Of a DNA stretch of 38,051 bases, positions 1-8,199 are shown piece by piece. Every line of letters begins with the position of its first letter. Within the stretch, counting starts at the first letter, position 1. Below the pieces are notes generated by a model. That model saw only the letters and a program-made list of their open reading frames with translations, made no database searches and had not been told where the DNA came from. Origin of the DNA: Lentisphaeria bacterium UBA1784 (GTDB lineage Bacteria; Verrucomicrobiota; Lentisphaeria; Victivallales; Victivallaceae); assembly GCA_002315455.1 (NCBI GenBank), contig DCGG01000175.1:1-38051 (forward strand). Reading direction: 5' to 3'. Made by a program: the position numbers and the translations under genes.

Positions 1-777
1 GGCACGCCCCGCGCCTCCCACTGCAGCAGCGTGTATGACTTCAACGGCGACGGCGGAGACGAACTCCTCTGGGGCGAACGGATGATCTCCCTCTCCACCG
101 GGAAAGATCTTTTCGTCTGCACCGGAGACGGCTGGGACGGTCACAGCGACATCGTCATGCCGGTCTTCGACCGAGATCTGAAGTTCTGCGGCTTCTGGAC
201 CTGCCGGGAGAGCGGGATGACCCAGGGCCATCCGGAGCAGTTCCGCTGCAACTTCTACGACGGAAAAGGCAAACTCCTCTGGGGCAAGTTCAAAAATGGA
301 CACATGGATATGGGCGGCGTTCTGCGGTACAATGCCGCAGGCGACAAGGCGGTCTATTCCGTGGAAATGGGTGTGGATGCCAAGACGCTCCGCCGGGGAT
401 TCCAGCCGGCCCGCTTCTTCGACCTGAAGGGGAACGAGCTGAAGTACGACCTCCCCGGATACCGTCCGCCCCGGACTATCGACGTTGACGGCGACGGCTG
501 TCACGAACTGGAGATCGGCGGCATCGTCTATGATCTGAAAGGGAAACCGCTCTGCTTGACGCAGGGCGGCCGGACTTTTGTGGGACATATCCGGAACGAT
601 CTCCCAGGGGAGCAGTTTGTCCGCGCCACCAAGGCAGGACAGATCCTCGTCCTCGCCGATCCCAACGCAAAATGGAGCGAGGCCGCGAAACAGCGTTACG
701 CCCATCCCTATTACGAGAGCTGCATGCGGAATTATGCCGTAGGGTACAATTTCGGCTATGATCTCGGCGGGATCTGA
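1..777 (+). CDS. C-terminal part of an FG-GAP/VCBS-like beta-propeller protein (partial)
   Basis: The reading frame is open from the first base, so the gene starts upstream; 258 residues are visible. Two Asp/Gly-rich loops stand out, YDFNGDGGDEL near the start of the visible part and DVDGDGCHELEIGG near its residue 170. They resemble the calcium-binding loops of FG-GAP/VCBS propeller blades, which are also common in family 11 rhamnogalacturonan lyases and related secreted polysaccharide-binding proteins. Repeating 'Y/F-D-L-K-G-(N/K)' elements fit a propeller. The next gene, a glycosidase-like protein, starts 20 bp downstream on the same strand, so the two probably share an operon for carbohydrate use. 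No catalytic residue can be assigned from this fragment; enzyme versus binding protein is open. Confidence 0.6.
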   Translation, partial: GTPRASHCSSVYDFNGDGGDELLWGERMISLSTGKDLFVCTGDGWDGHSDIVMPVFDRDLKFCGFWTCRESGMTQGHPEQFRCNFYDGKGKLLWGKFKNGHMDMGGVLRYNAAGDKAVYSVEMGVDAKTLRRGFQPARFFDLKGNELKYDLPGYRPPRTIDVDGDGCHELEIGGIVYDLKGKPLCLTQGGRTFVGHIRNDLPGEQFVRATKAGQILVLADPNAKWSEAAKQRYAHPYYESCMRNYAVGYNFGYDLGGI

Positions 778-797
778 CGGTTGCAAAGAGAAAGAAA

Positions 798-2627
798 ATG
801 ACAATGTTGAAACCATCCTTCTGGTCGAAGATCAGCCGCATCACCTCCCTTGAGGAGTGGGGGAAGCGCACTTCCCGGGACTTCACCCCGGAACTGTGCC
901 GTCAGGTCAGAGATGCCGGATTCACCGGCGTTTACGTCAACGGAGGTTCCGGCATCGGTCCGGACCAGATTCCCGCGGAATCCCTGACGGTCACGGAGAC
1001 CATCCCCGACCTGATGCCCCTGACCTCCGCGCTCTACCGGCAGGAGATCGGCGAACGGATCGGCATGCTGACCGGGGAGGGACTGGATCCATGGCTCCAG
1101 ATGTGGGGCGTCCCCGGCGCGAACCTGAGCCATGACGTAAAGGAGAGCGGCGACGCCAATCTCTTTTTTCACAGGCGGACCAAGATGGAGATGTCCGCAA
1201 AACTCCAGCGGGCCCCGGAGCTCTTCGGCTTCCGTTCTGCGGAAAATTACAGTTGGCGGGGTTCCCGTCCGCTCTGCATCTCCCATCCGCAGGTGCAGGC
1301 GTTCTATCAGGAACTGATGGGGAAACTCATCCGGGAATACCGTTTCCGTGGGATCTTCTTCTTTCCCGGAGACCATTCCCCGGAGTGCTGCGACGACAGT
1401 TGTCCGCGGTGCCGCGGGACCGGGCGTTCGCTTTGGGAACGGATGACCGATCACGTCAACCGCCTCTATGAGGCCTGCCGCTCGGTCGATCCGGATTTCG
1501 AGTTCTACGTCTGCCTCTGGAACCAGGATTTCCCGGGCGGCTCGGAGAACATTGCATCGATCCTGCGCCGCCTCGCCCCGGGGATCGGAATCTCCATGAG
1601 CATCTCCGACAACGTCGCGCAAAAACGCCGGGGCGGGACGCACCCCTTCAATCAGCCATGGGTGAGTTATCCGGCGGTTGGGGAACTCTTCCGGAACACC
1701 GCACAACTGGCGGCGGATTCCGGCCGGCCGGTGATGGCGCTGACGGAACTGGCACAGGGCGAGGAGTGGGATGCCGTTTGCAGAAACGTGCCGGAACCCC
1801 GGGCCGTGCTGCGGACCCTGAAACATTGCGAAGCCGTCCCCGGATTGCGGAGCGTCGGCGACTTTTGGGGACATCGCGGACCGGCGGACCCCTTTGCAAA
1901 CCTTGCCGCCATGGGGGCTTTTTTCGCCGATCCCGCGGCGGACGAGGAGATGTTGTTGAATCGGACCGCGACGAAGCACTACGTCATCCCGGCGGACCGT
2001 TCCGACCTGACGGCCGCAGCAAGGAAGGCTTGGGATGCCTTTGAAGATTTGAACCGTGATTCCACACGGATCGCGTGGGCGCAGAGGTTCAGTTTCGCCG
2101 TCGGACGGGATCGGGGGCGAGGTCCTTTTTTTCAGGCATTTACGCCGGGATATCTCAAGGTCCTCCCTTCCACCTGGGCATACCGCTCCACCCGGAACAA
2201 CGTCGCCGATTTTGCGGAGTACTGCCGTCTTGCAGATGGGGACCGGGAGCGTTTTCTCCACGTCGCGGAGGAATTCCGGGAACTGGCGAAGCAGCTGCCT
2301 TCCGTCGATGCGGCGAAAACCGCCCGGCGGGAAGCGGACAACATCGAACTTGCCGGAGAAATCCACCGGAGCCTCATCCGCGCCATGGAAGCGGCGGATG
2401 CCTTCGCCGCAAAGGATGCCCCCCGGCTCCGGCACCTGATTGAGACGGAGATCGCGGCACGCATCCGGGAACTGAAACTCTCCTCCCGGATCGCACCTTT
2501 TGCTGGGCTCAATGAAATGCTGACCACCGAGGACGTCCAGAACATGCTGCTCTATCTCTCGCTGGATTCCTTCCCGGAAGCGGAGGAAAACGTCTTCGAC
2601 TTCTCCGCCACGCCGTACACCATGTGA
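798..2627 (+). CDS. TIM-barrel glycoside-hydrolase-like protein, 609 aa
   Basis: This is a soluble protein of about 609 residues with no clear signal peptide. Its layout resembles the large (beta/alpha)8 glycosidases, of the GH20/GH115-like style, that are expanded in Lentisphaerota and Planctomycetota. The N-terminal half has alternating strand and helix segments (AGFTGVYVNG, FRGIFFFPGDH, FEFYVCLWNQDF). A Cys-rich insert, PECCDDSCPRCRG near residues 195-207, directly follows the GDH motif and could bind a metal or form disulfides. The C-terminal 200 residues are helical and Ala/Glu/Arg rich. The ATG at 798 follows a purine-rich stretch, 20 bp after the upstream gene. Exact family and substrate are not recognised. 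A long opposite-strand frame covers the gene, but the + frame is the one with protein-like sequence. Confidence 0.6.
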   Translation: MTMLKPSFWSKISRITSLEEWGKRTSRDFTPELCRQVRDAGFTGVYVNGGSGIGPDQIPAESLTVTETIPDLMPLTSALYRQEIGERIGMLTGEGLDPWLQMWGVPGANLSHDVKESGDANLFFHRRTKMEMSAKLQRAPELFGFRSAENYSWRGSRPLCISHPQVQAFYQELMGKLIREYRFRGIFFFPGDHSPECCDDSCPRCRGTGRSLWERMTDHVNRLYEACRSVDPDFEFYVCLWNQDFPGGSENIASILRRLAPGIGISMSISDNVAQKRRGGTHPFNQPWVSYPAVGELFRNTAQLAADSGRPVMALTELAQGEEWDAVCRNVPEPRAVLRTLKHCEAVPGLRSVGDFWGHRGPADPFANLAAMGAFFADPAADEEMLLNRTATKHYVIPADRSDLTAAARKAWDAFEDLNRDSTRIAWAQRFSFAVGRDRGRGPFFQAFTPGYLKVLPSTWAYRSTRNNVADFAEYCRLADGDRERFLHVAEEFRELAKQLPSVDAAKTARREADNIELAGEIHRSLIRAMEAADAFAAKDAPRLRHLIETEIAARIRELKLSSRIAPFAGLNEMLTTEDVQNMLLYLSLDSFPEAEENVFDFSATPYTM

Positions 2628-2691
2628 TCCCGGAAATGATATGCCATCCCTGCCTTGCAAAAAAACGTTTTACGACATAAGGATCATAAAA

Positions 2692-2766
2692 ATGCAGAAA
2701 TTCTCCGTTGCGAACCACGGGGCCGGCATCCTCCCGGATGGCGAGAGGAAACTGGTCGGGAAATAG
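2692..2766 (+). pseudogene. 24-residue 5' stub, possibly the start of a GH16-like gene
   Basis: A short frame begins at an ATG placed 8 nt after an AAGGA ribosome-binding site (2679-2683) and ends in TAG after 24 codons. The text NHGAGILPDGERKLV is reminiscent of the segment just before the 'W-x-L-V-W-x-D-E-F' start of GH16-type enzymes, but it is too short to prove. The good ribosome site with no body behind it suggests that a gene kept its beginning and lost the rest when the licD segment arrived. A leader peptide for licD is the alternative. Confidence 0.3.
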
Positions 2767-2779
2767 AAAACGGCAGACG

Positions 2780-3607
2780 ATGAAAATCCTTACGCAGCAG
2801 GACATCAAACGTTCTGAAATCGAGACGCTGCGGATCTTCCGCGACTTCTGCGACAAAAACCATTTGAGATATTATCTCGCCTTCGGGACTCTGCTGGGCG
2901 CAGTGCGGCACAAAGGTTTCATCCCTTGGGATGATGACGTTGACGTCTTCATGCCGCGGCCGGACTACAACCACCTCATCGCGCACTTCAATGATGCGGA
3001 CCAACACCGCAGAGAGGTCGTTTCCCGGCAGAATACCCCGGATTTCTATTTGAACAGCGCAAAGATCATCGACCGGAATACCGTCGTGCAGGAAACGGAA
3101 CGCTCTCTTGCTATCGGCGTCTGGATTGACGTCTTTCCCATGGACCTCCTGCCGGAAAACGCTCTGCTGCGCCGATGGGCGGTGTACCGCGTGTGGCTGC
3201 TGAATTTCCTGATCGCGCACTTTGTGCCCGCCGGCGGCAAGACCCGAGCATGGTACAAAAAACTCCTGTTCCGGCTTTGGCGGCTCGTCCGCCCGCCCAA
3301 ATCCAGGCTGGAGGCCCTGCTCAAAAAGGAAATGAAAAAATTGGAACGGAATCTTTCAGGCAGTTATTATGGCCTGCTGTACAAATACTTCTGGTATGCC
3401 GGGACCCCGATCTTTCCGGTTTCGGATTTTGAACCATCCGTGAAACTGGAATTCGAGGGAGAACACTACGATGCTCCGGCAGAGTATGATAAACTCCTCC
3501 GCCTGTGCTACGGCGATTATACGTCCCCGCCGCCGGCGGAACTTCAGAAAAGCCGTCATTCCTGCATTTGCTATTGGGATGATGCCTCCCCAAAGGAGCA
3601 GAAATGA
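2780..3607 (+). CDS. licD: LicD family phosphotransferase
   Basis: LicD proteins move phosphocholine, or related phospho-alcohols, from a CDP-linked donor onto surface glycans at the cytoplasmic side of the membrane. The hallmark is clear at residues 36-58: GTLLGAVRHKG followed by FIPWDDDVDVFM, the nucleotidyltransferase-fold aspartate cluster. The length of 275 aa suits the family. The frame runs upstream to 2708 with a non-ATG start, but the ATG at 2780 begins the natural MKILTQQDIKRSEIETLRIF start of LicD proteins, so I chose it; the ribosome site is weak. The stop overlaps the start of the next gene as ATGA, so the cytidylyltransferase is probably translationally coupled and supplies the CDP-activated donor. 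The transferred group cannot be read from sequence. Confidence 0.88.
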   Translation: MKILTQQDIKRSEIETLRIFRDFCDKNHLRYYLAFGTLLGAVRHKGFIPWDDDVDVFMPRPDYNHLIAHFNDADQHRREVVSRQNTPDFYLNSAKIIDRNTVVQETERSLAIGVWIDVFPMDLLPENALLRRWAVYRVWLLNFLIAHFVPAGGKTRAWYKKLLFRLWRLVRPPKSRLEALLKKEMKKLERNLSGSYYGLLYKYFWYAGTPIFPVSDFEPSVKLEFEGEHYDAPAEYDKLLRLCYGDYTSPPPAELQKSRHSCICYWDDASPKEQK

Positions 3608-4011
3608 AACGTGTGCTGACGTTCGGCGTTTTCGACTATTTTCACATTGGACATCTGGCGCTTCTGGAACAGGCCCGGGAGCAAGGAGATTTTCTGATCG
3701 TTGCCGTGCAGAAGGACGAGGCAATCCGGAAATACAAGCCGGAGGCAAATGTGTTTTATTCCACGGCCCAGCGCGTGCGCCTGATCGAATCCCTGCGCCC
3801 GGTGGACCGCGTCGTGACCTATTCCGACGTGGATAAGGACATTCAGCGAATGGATTTCGACGTCTTCGCCGTAGGCGAGGACCAGATCCACGACGGATTT
3901 CAGCGGGCCATCCAATGGTGCTTGGGCAACGGCAAGAACGTCGTGCGGATGCATTACACGCAGGACATCTCCTCGACCGAACTGAAAAAACGGATCAAAG
4001 ACCTGTCATGA
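3604..4011 (+). CDS. Cytidylyltransferase, TagD/glycerol-3-phosphate type
   Basis: This is a small cytidylyltransferase of 135 aa that should join CTP to a phospho-alcohol, releasing pyrophosphate. The N-terminal GVFDYFHIGH (residues 8-17) holds the HxGH CTP-binding signature. GEDQ at 91-94 and QDISSTELKK at 120-129 match the family's late GxDx and ISST motifs. TagD proteins that make CDP-glycerol are about 130 aa, so the length fits; CDP-ethanolamine and related substrates remain possible. It overlaps licD by 4 bp and is probably its donor-making partner. Its end overlaps the convergent MATE gene by 6 bp, leaving no room for a terminator between the two operons. Confidence 0.85.
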   Translation: MKRVLTFGVFDYFHIGHLALLEQAREQGDFLIVAVQKDEAIRKYKPEANVFYSTAQRVRLIESLRPVDRVVTYSDVDKDIQRMDFDVFAVGEDQIHDGFQRAIQWCLGNGKNVVRMHYTQDISSTELKKRIKDLS

Positions 4012-5295
4012 AAGTTTCTTCCGGGCGCGCAGGATGATCAACATTTGCACGGGTAGCAACGCAAGGAAGGCATACTTTTCACCGCCCGGCCGCAGCAGAT
4101 AAAAAAGCCCAAACAGCCCCGGAACCGCAAGAAAAAGCACGACAGACAGCATGCTGTACAGCCCAATTTTTCCTTTTGGCACCAAACGCACCAGACAGAG
4201 ACTCGTGGTACTGGTCCCAACAATAAACGGGATCGCCAGCATCACGACCGGGATCAGTTCGTGATATCCTGCCGCGTCAGCGGCGCCGAACCAAGGCAGA
4301 ATCAAGCGGGGAAAGACAAAAACCGCGACCAAAATCGCTCCGATCCACGCCAAAGCGAAACAAAGTGATCGGTCATACACCATCTTCGCGCCCGCTTCGT
4401 CACCCGCGCCCAGACAGCGTCCGCCCAGCATGAGGGAAGTCTCTCCGGCCGCCAGAAACGCATAGTCCCCCGTGAGATAGATCATCATCACCACCGACCA
4501 GAAAAACAGCGCATTCTCGCCCTGAAACGCGAGAACGAGCCGGTTCATCGCGTATGCCATAATCATGTAGGCAAGAGTCACTGCGATGAATCCGGAACCG
4601 TAACGGATGTTGCCGCCAATGGTTCCGAGCAATCGCGCCAGGGAGCATTTCATGATCCGGAAGGGACAATCCTTGTGGCAATAGGCGGATAGCAGGATCA
4701 CTACTCCCGCCGTCGCGGAGAGCAAGGAGGAATACGCCAGCGCCTCGATGCCCAGTCCGAAGCCTTTGATCAACAGGAGATTGCAGGAGAGATTCACCGC
4801 GAATTGCCCCAGGGCAGAACACATCACCAGCACCGGGCGCCCGGACATGGCCGTAAACATGATGCCGATGACCAGTTCCCCGGCAACGATGAAATATGGT
4901 ACCATCGCGAAAAGATACCTTTGCGTCAATCCCCGCAGCCCGGAATTTCCGCACAGAAACTCCGTCAGGGGGCAGGAAAAAACACTGATTGCGGCCCCCA
5001 ACAGCAGCATCGCGGCAAGAGACGACACGGCGGCTCCCGTAAAATGCCGGCGCACCGCCGCCGCGTCGCCACGACCAAGCGCCAGAGAAGCCAGCGTGCA
5101 CGCCCCCATGCCGAACAGCATCGTCAGCGCATAAAACAATTCATACACCGGCATCACCAGTTCCACGACCGACACGGCATCGGCACCGAGCAGATTCCCG
5201 CCCACCGCGGCATCCACCACCATCGTGGCCTGCGAAGCGATCACGCAGACGAATATCGAGCCAAGATAGCGGGCATGTTCGAGTTTATTCATCAT
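4006..5295 (-). CDS. MATE / MOP-superfamily transporter
   Basis: A multi-pass membrane protein of 429 aa with about twelve hydrophobic segments spread over two halves, as in MATE exporters. The N-terminal half carries the typical pattern of Q and conserved small residues (IASQATMVVDAAVGGNLLG, then LFGMGACTLASLALGRGD, the usual 'G-x-(A/G)-x-x-x-(A/S)-x-x-x-G' loop). MATE proteins export small organic cations or hydrophobic products by sodium or proton antiport; their MOP relatives flip lipid-linked sugars. It is the last gene of the acyl/ATP-grasp operon and starts in an ATGA overlap with the second ACP gene, so it probably exports or flips the pathway's product. Either of two adjacent ATGs (5295 or 5292) may serve. 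Confidence 0.85.
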   Translation of the reverse strand: MMNKLEHARYLGSIFVCVIASQATMVVDAAVGGNLLGADAVSVVELVMPVYELFYALTMLFGMGACTLASLALGRGDAAAVRRHFTGAAVSSLAAMLLLGAAISVFSCPLTEFLCGNSGLRGLTQRYLFAMVPYFIVAGELVIGIMFTAMSGRPVLVMCSALGQFAVNLSCNLLLIKGFGLGIEALAYSSLLSATAGVVILLSAYCHKDCPFRIMKCSLARLLGTIGGNIRYGSGFIAVTLAYMIMAYAMNRLVLAFQGENALFFWSVVMMIYLTGDYAFLAAGETSLMLGGRCLGAGDEAGAKMVYDRSLCFALAWIGAILVAVFVFPRLILPWFGAADAAGYHELIPVVMLAIPFIVGTSTTSLCLVRLVPKGKIGLYSMLSVVLFLAVPGLFGLFYLLRPGGEKYAFLALLPVQMLIILRARKKLS

Positions 5296-5519
5296 TTGGA
5301 GAGGTATCGCTTCAGCATCGCCTCCATGGCCGCGACCGAGTTGAAATTCTCTTTGACGATTGAATCAAACGCGATCTCGACGTCAAATGCGTCATCAAAC
5401 TCCGCGATCAGCCGGATTACGGCAAGGGAGTTGATGTACCCGTCATCGACCAGCGCAGTGGACGTGACGTCGATGCCGCTGACGTTTTCCTTCAGGATCT
5501 TTTCAATGATTTTTTTCAT
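5292..5519 (-). CDS. Acyl carrier protein (second of the cluster)
   Basis: A 75-residue acidic helical protein with the size and pattern of an acyl or D-alanyl carrier protein. The likely phosphopantetheine site is Ser31 in DDGYINSLAVIRLI, so the usual D-S-L is N-S-L here. The C-terminal NFNSVAAMEAMLKR resembles the helix-4 end of DltC-like carriers. The frame extends upstream, but the ATG at 5519 overlaps the ATP-grasp stop as ATGA and gives a full ACP, so I chose it. Its own stop overlaps the MATE start. Coupling to the ATP-grasp gene suggests it carries that enzyme's substrate or product; this is inference. Confidence 0.8.
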   Translation of the reverse strand: MKKIIEKILKENVSGIDVTSTALVDDGYINSLAVIRLIAEFDDAFDVEIAFDSIVKENFNSVAAMEAMLKRYLSK

Positions 5520-6664
5520 GATCTGGCCTTTTTTCTGTTTTCCACCAGTTGCTCCACCGTTTCCAGCATGAACCCGTAAGGCACGTGGAAGCCGATCAGG
5601 TCCTCGAATTCCCGCTTCACCCCATGCCCAACGCACATCTGGAAGAAAAGCTCCCCGTTGGTGTTGCCTTCGATGATGCACCAGCCCTTTTCGGAATGCG
5701 CCACGTCCCACCCGATATAGCGGAGCGTCGGCAGTTTGAGGGCGGCCTCCTCCAGCATTTTTTTGAGTTCCGCCCACTGGGGCATGACGAAACCTTTGAT
5801 CTTAAGGCCGGATACCGGATGGCATTCCGTCGTTCCAATCGCGGTCATTCCATCCGTTACCACGATCCCGGTTTCGGCATCGATCAGGGCGTCCACGCTG
5901 TACATCTCGCCGGACTTTTCAATGCCGTCCCCCAGCATCAGCCGGAAAACGGGATGGAAGAAATGGACCTTCCCCTTGACCAGAATGGTCGTCACCCGGA
6001 GCACGGACATCTCTTTGGGATTGAAGGCGGCGATGGCTTGCGACGGAACGATCTCCTCCTCCAGAATGAGGCGGTGGTCGACGGGCCTTGTGACGTCCTC
6101 GCAGGAGAGGGCGGCGGCCTCCGTAAGGAGGGCGCGGAAAACCGCCTTCCGGTCGGTCGTTTCATCGACGGTCAGACGATGGACCCCTTCGGCGAGTTCG
6201 AGATTCACCGGCTTGACGAAGACCGAACGGTGTTTTGCCGTGAATGCGCAGAAGGCATCGAAATCCTCCTCCCCTGTGAGAAGCATCGCTTCGCGTTTGT
6301 AAAATGGCTTGAGGAGCGTGTAGGCTTCGAATTTGTTGTCGAGCCAATGCAGGTCCCGGTCCCTGTTCAGAAACGCCATGTAAATGAACCGGCTGAACCA
6401 GGTGACGTACTCCGCCTTCTGCGCGTGAGATAAATGCTCAAATCCATATATTCCGTATTCGAGAAAACTTGTGCCGTACATCTGCTGACAGTAGACCGCC
6501 TCGTAAAACATCTCGGCGAGGCGCTTTTCATCCGGCAGAAACTCAATGTACGTCCGCATGAAGTCATCCTGCATTCCGGCAGGATAACGCTCCGGGTTGT
6601 CCGCCATGATCTGCCGGGCGATCCGTTGGATCTCCTTTGGATCTTCCGTTATTTTGTATTTCAT
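5516..6664 (-). CDS. Sugar-transfer-associated ATP-grasp protein
   Basis: A 382-aa protein with the ATP-grasp pattern. A candidate ATP-binding Lys is Lys151 in VFVKPVNLELAEG, and the hinge-type acidic stretch LILEEEIVPSQ lies at 199-208. The late metal-binding strand YIGWDVAHSEKGWCIIEGN (316-334) holds Asp320, Glu332 and Asn334. This matches the family often called sugar-transfer-associated ATP-grasp, found beside glycosyltransferases in capsule and exopolysaccharide loci. Such enzymes join a carboxylate to an amine or similar nucleophile using ATP; the real substrate is unknown. Directly upstream lies the 37-codon stub of a glycosyltransferase, the expected partner, which has been lost here. 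It overlaps the following ACP gene by 4 bp. Confidence 0.82.
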   Translation of the reverse strand: MKYKITEDPKEIQRIARQIMADNPERYPAGMQDDFMRTYIEFLPDEKRLAEMFYEAVYCQQMYGTSFLEYGIYGFEHLSHAQKAEYVTWFSRFIYMAFLNRDRDLHWLDNKFEAYTLLKPFYKREAMLLTGEEDFDAFCAFTAKHRSVFVKPVNLELAEGVHRLTVDETTDRKAVFRALLTEAAALSCEDVTRPVDHRLILEEEIVPSQAIAAFNPKEMSVLRVTTILVKGKVHFFHPVFRLMLGDGIEKSGEMYSVDALIDAETGIVVTDGMTAIGTTECHPVSGLKIKGFVMPQWAELKKMLEEAALKLPTLRYIGWDVAHSEKGWCIIEGNTNGELFFQMCVGHGVKREFEDLIGFHVPYGFMLETVEQLVENRKKARS

Positions 6665-6682
6665 AAAGTCATCTCAACTCTC

Positions 6683-6796
6683 TCAAAGCACGCAATAATT
6701 TTCATATGTCAACGCAAGGATGGAGTCCACGCATTTGCGAAGGTACCGCTCCACGTTGTAGATCGGAACGATGATGGAAATGAGGGAACGGGTCAT
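6683..6796 (-). pseudogene. Truncated family 2 glycosyltransferase (first 37 codons only)
   Basis: On the minus strand an ATG at 6796 overlaps the stop of the AMP-ligase gene (ATGA) and opens a frame starting MTRS, then LISIIVPIYNVERYLRKC, the unmistakable nucleotide-binding N-terminus of family 2 glycosyltransferases. It continues through DSILALTYENY and stops at 6683-6685 after 37 codons. The expected 'VDDGS' strand and everything after it are missing, and the ATP-grasp gene begins 18 bp later. This is a clean remnant of a deleted gene whose start and coupling survive. A functional micro-protein seems unlikely. Confidence 0.78.
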
Positions 6797-8199
6797 GGTG
6801 CCACCTCCTCCAGTTTCCCGTACTGCACTTTACCGCTCTCCAAACGGGGGATTTCGTCGACGTGCCATACCCGGAATGCCTTGCGGGGGATCATGGTACG
6901 GGAGGAAAGCAGGTCGATCACCGCCTCCTCATCGACACCGGCATCCGTGGTGAAGACCGTCAGATGAGAATCATCCCCCGTGCAGGCGCAATCCGTCAGG
7001 AACGGCTGCAGCATGAGTTCCGCGTGATCCAGACAGATCCTGATCCCGAAAAGTTTGATGAAACGCGACTTGCGCCCGGTAATAAAATAAAAGCCTTCGG
7101 CATCCCGGTACGCCATGTCGCCCGTGTGAATCACCCCTCGGTTTTCATCGCCTTTCGCAAGGTCTTCCGCACGCTCTGCATAACCGAGGCAAACGTTCGG
7201 ACCTTCATACACGAGTTCCCCCACGGTGTTGGATGCCGTGATCGGCTTCCCATTTTCATCCATGAGCGAAAGCCGGCCTCCGGGAATCGCCTCTCCGATG
7301 CTGCCCGCCTTGGTTGGAATGTACTCCGGATCAAGGTAAGCGATCCTCGCCGTGGCCTCCGACTGCCCGTACATCACGTAGAACTTCACGCCCCGGGGAC
7401 GAAACGTTTCATCAAAAAACAGGACGTGTTCCCGGTTCAGCGCGCCGCCCGCCTGCGTCAAAGTGCGCAGGGTCGGCATCTCCTGCTTCCATATCCCAAG
7501 TTTCCGGATCGTCTCGAATGCGTACGGCACCCCGGAATACGAGGTAAAACCGTTCCTTTTGGCGAAGTCCCAGAATTCACGCTGGACAAAGGCGTCTTCC
7601 GTCAGCAACAGCGTGGCTCCGGTCAACAGATGCGAGTTGATGATCGAGAGCCCGAAGGCGTAGTTCATCGGCAGTCCCAGAACGGGGCGCTCCCGGTCCG
7701 TGAGGTGGAGATACTCGATGATGGCGGCGGCGTTGGCGCGCAGGTTTTCTTTGCTCAACCGCACCAGCTTGGGCGAACCCGTACTGCCCGACGTCGCCAG
7801 CAGAAGCGCCAAATCGTCCGCGACGGCGGTCCCGTTTTCGCGAGTGTCCCAAAGAACGTAACTCTCCGCCTCGAAGATCCGGTCTGCTCCGCTGACCAGC
7901 CGGCAGTTCGCGGGAGCCCAGACGTATCGGGGACGATACACCTCCGCGATACTGTCGAACGACTTCTGCGTCATGCGGGCGTCCAGCAACAGCGTTGCAT
8001 CCCCGTTCCGCAGAAACGCGACGTAACCGGCGATTGCTCCGACGGAATTGCCGCAAAGCGAGAACACCAGCCGGTGCGGATCGGCATGATTTCCGATCCT
8101 CCCGGCGAGTCCGTCCAGTTCACCGTAGGTGATCGACCGCCCCGAAGAATGGATGCAGGCAGTCCTGTCTGCAAAAGGCCCGAAGTCAAAGATCACCAA
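6793..8199 (-). CDS. Acyl-AMP ligase / stand-alone adenylation enzyme
   Basis: A member of the ANL superfamily, activating a carboxylic acid with ATP and passing it to CoA or an ACP thiol. The P-loop ATSGSTGSPK is at 135-144, YGQSEAT at 277-283, HTGD at 358-361, and the C-terminal catalytic lysine is Lys457 in SGKVQYGKL. At 468 aa it is shorter than typical acyl-CoA synthetases and close to stand-alone A-domains and DltA-like enzymes. Start is uncertain: TTG at 8199 sits 9 nt after GGAGG, while GTG at 8196 makes a GTGA overlap with the SDR stop. With ACP, ketosynthase III and SDR genes directly upstream it most likely primes the pathway's carrier protein. It has no condensation or thioesterase domain. 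Confidence 0.87.
   Translation of the reverse strand: MVIFDFGPFADRTACIHSSGRSITYGELDGLAGRIGNHADPHRLVFSLCGNSVGAIAGYVAFLRNGDATLLLDARMTQKSFDSIAEVYRPRYVWAPANCRLVSGADRIFEAESYVLWDTRENGTAVADDLALLLATSGSTGSPKLVRLSKENLRANAAAIIEYLHLTDRERPVLGLPMNYAFGLSIINSHLLTGATLLLTEDAFVQREFWDFAKRNGFTSYSGVPYAFETIRKLGIWKQEMPTLRTLTQAGGALNREHVLFFDETFRPRGVKFYVMYGQSEATARIAYLDPEYIPTKAGSIGEAIPGGRLSLMDENGKPITASNTVGELVYEGPNVCLGYAERAEDLAKGDENRGVIHTGDMAYRDAEGFYFITGRKSRFIKLFGIRICLDHAELMLQPFLTDCACTGDDSHLTVFTTDAGVDEEAVIDLLSSRTMIPRKAFRVWHVDEIPRLESGKVQYGKLEEVAP

Noticed and set aside
756..2660. 634-aa frame on the minus strand opposite the glycosidase-like gene
   Set aside because: Arg/Gly/Pro-rich shadow with no motif. The + strand frame has protein-like strands and a ribosome site.
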